64,000 bases of DNA from JAGOTP01 sp964582475 (GTDB lineage: Bacteria > Patescibacteriota > Patescibacteriia > 2-12-FULL-60-25), in assembly GCA_964582475.1 (NCBI GenBank), contig CAZOQS010000005.1, forward strand, positions 1 through 64,000, written 5' to 3'. The position numbers and the translations under genes were made by a program. The notes under the pieces are model-generated. The model saw nothing but the letters and a program-made list of their open reading frames with translations. It ran no database searches and had not been told where the DNA came from. This document shows, in pieces, positions 62,279 to 64,000 of the stretch. The stretch's first letter is position 1. The number at the start of each line of letters is the position of its first letter.

Positions 62279-62307
62279 AATTTAGCAAAAACTAGCCAAA
62301 ACGCCAA
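62279..62307 (-). promoter_or_regulatory. Candidate promoter of the sigma-factor operon
   Basis: Minus-strand TTGGCG (62302-62307), 17 nt, TAAATT (62279-62284). The -35 box overlaps the terminator stem of the upstream gene. Leader of about 80 nt. Confidence 0.35.
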
Positions 62308-62333
62308 GCCCCGGGGAATTCCCGGGGCTTGGC
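62303..62333 (-). terminator. Intrinsic terminator after the GT4 gene
   Basis: A perfect 13-bp GC-rich stem (GCCAAGCCCCGGG, loop GAATT, and its complement) lies 35 nt after the glycosyltransferase stop, followed on the minus strand by GTTTTGG. Confidence 0.85.
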
Positions 62334-62368
62334 TCTCGAAATCGATATTTTCCTTTTTCTTCTGCTTT

Positions 62369-63547
62369 TTATACCCCCAAAGAAGGGCTCACGAGCTCAA
62401 GTGGGCGACCGCAGAGCTCACGATAGAAGCGGTCGAGGTCGTCGATCCGATCTACCGGGTGAAAAGCGCGTTCCACATGAGCACGTGTCGCCTCCCCCAT
62501 CGCTTGGCGCTCTTCCGCTGACAGCGACACCAATTCGAGCAAACCACGCGCCAGATCATCCACATCGTTTACACGTACTTTGATCACGTCTGTACCCAGA
62601 GCTTCTTGATTTTGAGGCAAGGCGGTTGCGACCGCAGGACGAGCAAAGGCTCCTGCCTCCAACATCGCGAAGGACAATCCTTCCGTCAGCGTTGGAAAGA
62701 CATGCGCCATCGCGTGCGCCTGAAGCGCCGCTAATTCCATGCCACAGCGCTCCCCAAGGAGTTTCACGTTTGGAACAGTCGAAGCGAGCTTAGACAGCCA
62801 GCTTACATAGGAATCCGTCCAGACCCCACCACCTACAATCACAAGTGGGATATCTGCAAAGAGTTTTGGATGCGTCTCGCGCACCTTCGCATACGCCTGA
62901 ATTAACAGGTGAATATGTTTATTCGGAACAAGACGACCTGCTGAAATCAAATAGCGATCCTTCGTTAATCCAAACTGTGCCAACGGCTCCGTTGGCACCT
63001 GGTTTTTCTCAATATCAAATGGATGAGAAATATATACCGTTTGTGTCGAGAAGCGCTTCAGACAATCTCGAAGAAGGGTCTGAGACACGACGATCGTCTT
63101 ATCTGGAACATGACACGAGATCCATTCACCGACACGCAGGATTTTTTTAGCGAGCCAATTCCACTTGGCATGCCCCGCATCAATACAATGGAAGGTCACA
63201 ACCAATTTTGCCTTTGGATGAAACAAACGGGCAATCGGTGCCAATAAGGCGACACTCGACCCCTGGAGATGGATCACATCCGGTTTCAACTTCCGCGCGT
63301 TCCAGAGGGCAGTAAGCGAGTGTGTAATCGCATCAAGATGTTTCGTATGGATACCGGAACTCAGGTGCTGCTCAACCCCCTCGGGGGCGTGACCATTCCC
63401 AACATACCACTTTCGACCGTAGACAATGACGCGATAGCCACGCGCAACCAAGCCCGTCGCGATCGACGAAACATGCCGTTCGATACCTCCCGAACGTGCA
63501 GGAAGCCCTTTTTGTCCGATCATGACCACGGTGAGGGGTTTTGACAT
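62369..63547 (-). CDS. Glycosyltransferase family 4
   Basis: A 392-aa GT-B enzyme starting MSKPLTVVMIGQKGLPARSG, with GGIERHVSSIATGL (acceptor loop), DVIHLQGSSVALLAP near 95 and the donor motif FPTLTEGLSFAMLEAGAFA near residue 290 (E-x7-E). It is a lone gene with its own promoter and terminator. The ATG at 63547 (GTTATG) was chosen over an upstream in-frame ATG at 63565 because the promoter's start site falls at about the lower one. Confidence 0.92.
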   Translation of the reverse strand: MSKPLTVVMIGQKGLPARSGGIERHVSSIATGLVARGYRVIVYGRKWYVGNGHAPEGVEQHLSSGIHTKHLDAITHSLTALWNARKLKPDVIHLQGSSVALLAPIARLFHPKAKLVVTFHCIDAGHAKWNWLAKKILRVGEWISCHVPDKTIVVSQTLLRDCLKRFSTQTVYISHPFDIEKNQVPTEPLAQFGLTKDRYLISAGRLVPNKHIHLLIQAYAKVRETHPKLFADIPLVIVGGGVWTDSYVSWLSKLASTVPNVKLLGERCGMELAALQAHAMAHVFPTLTEGLSFAMLEAGAFARPAVATALPQNQEALGTDVIKVRVNDVDDLARGLLELVSLSAEERQAMGEATRAHVERAFHPVDRIDDLDRFYRELCGRPLELVSPSLGV

Positions 63548-63555
63548 AACCCATG

Positions 63556-63584
63556 AGTTAATCATGTTTTTCTCATTTTGTCAA
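63556..63584 (-). promoter_or_regulatory. Promoter giving a nearly leaderless GT4 mRNA
   Basis: Minus-strand TTGACA (63579-63584), 17 nt, TTAACT (63556-63561). Only 8 nt separate the -10 box from the ATG at 63547, so transcription would start at or next to the start codon. Confidence 0.55.
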
Positions 63585-63626
63585 TCAAATTTGCTTGTTT
63601 TTTGGCTAAAATAAGGCATTTTCTAC

Positions 63627-64000
63627 TCAAGCAAGCTCCACATTCTCTATCCACACAATCTCCGGTTCAGCTGTTTTCCACAGGATGGAGATTACATCCG
63701 CCTGATAGGCCGTCACACGTGGCGCGTGTAACTGAAGCCAAAGTTCGACGGATCGCGCCCAGCGCAGACGTTTTGTGGAGCTCACTGCTTCTTCTGGATA
63801 ACCAAATGCAGTCCCTCGACGGGTTTTTACCTCAACGAAGCGCACGCGCTGATCGCGCTCAACGATCAAATCAATCTCCCCTAACCTGCAGCGCCAGTTT
63901 CTGGCGATAATCGTAAAGCCTTGTTTTTCTAAAAAATCGGCCGCCAGATCTTCTCCCTGGCGGCCGGTTCGTCCCCGTTCGTTCGGAACGGTTATTTTTT
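63627..64000 (-). CDS. YraN/UPF0102 family protein (5' end outside the window)
   Basis: The minus frame is open from 63627 to the window edge, about 124 codons. It reads NERGRTGRQGEDLAADFLEK, then GFTIIARNWRCRLGEIDLIV and VRFVEVKTRRG, the UPF0102 pattern with nuclease-like acidic residues (E-x-D ... E-x-K). The family has a PD-(D/E)XK endonuclease fold with unclear function. The normal length is ~120 aa, so probably only the start codon and a few residues are missing. Confidence 0.9.
   Translation of the reverse strand, partial: KITVPNERGRTGRQGEDLAADFLEKQGFTIIARNWRCRLGEIDLIVERDQRVRFVEVKTRRGTAFGYPEEAVSSTKRLRWARSVELWLQLHAPRVTAYQADVISILWKTAEPEIVWIENVELA

Noticed and set aside
1..64000. CRISPR arrays, tRNA genes, insertion sequences with transposase
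   Set aside because: No regularly spaced direct repeats, no cloverleaf-like segments with a T arm, and no transposase or integrase motifs were seen on either strand.

Overview
The window is bacterial, densely coded and mostly on the minus strand. It reads in the standard bacterial code: UGA is a stop at the ends of the MFS gene, asnB and the 75-aa gene. The gene set points to a Patescibacteria (CPR) genome, perhaps near Uhrbacteria/Magasanikbacteria; that is inference, because there is no rRNA here to place it. The pointers are an RNA polymerase alpha subunit with no C-terminal domain, an alanyl-tRNA synthetase with no C-Ala domain, a VirD4/HerA-type ATPase paired with one membrane protein, an ECF sigma factor with a DUF5667-type partner, very large secreted proteins, and no amino-acid or lipid biosynthesis genes. 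One short block near 22 kb has much higher GC, a strong Shine-Dalgarno and a myxobacteria-like lipoprotein, and looks foreign.

Layout. 1-3.9 kb: ribosomal/RNA polymerase operon infA-rpmJ-rpsM-rpsK-rpsD-rpoA-rplQ-rplM-rpsI. 4-16.3 kb: a co-oriented run of MFS transporter, alaS, a GAF-like membrane protein, mnmA, rlmN, a D,D-carboxypeptidase, an L,D-transpeptidase with calcium-binding repeats, uppP, and the VirD4-like ATPase with its membrane partner. 16.4-21.7 kb: nusA-yidC-secD-secF with its own promoter, a possible attenuator and a terminator; SecD carries an inserted parvulin region. 21.9-22.6 kb: the foreign lipoprotein gene. 22.6-34.4 kb: a 3,677-residue cysteine-rich secreted protein and a membrane-anchored protein with calcium-binding repeats. 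34.5-37.3 kb (plus strand): small heat-shock protein, a 75-aa protein, a VanW protein, then a structured ~190-nt RNA that may be 6S RNA. 37.3-41.9 kb: gdhA, trxB, trxA, infB. 42-56 kb: surface polysaccharide locus (GDP-fucose synthesis, GT11 fucosyltransferase, asparagine synthase, several glycosyltransferases, two methyltransferases, a flippase, and an O-antigen ligase/polymerase with a TPR tail). 56-62.2 kb: an S-layer-like protein with a structured leader, downstream of an ECF sigma/DUF5667 pair. 62.4-64 kb: another glycosyltransferase and a truncated YraN-family gene.

How it fits together. Much of the window serves the cell envelope: undecaprenyl recycling, peptidoglycan trimming and cross-linking, Sec/YidC export (with a foldase domain built into SecD), a fucose-containing glycan, and two very large exported proteins. 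Across the window, start codons are almost always preceded by T (TATG) and rarely by a purine-rich ribosome-binding site, which argues for an initiation mode that does not lean on Shine-Dalgarno pairing. The lipoprotein gene breaks that rule, which supports its foreign origin.
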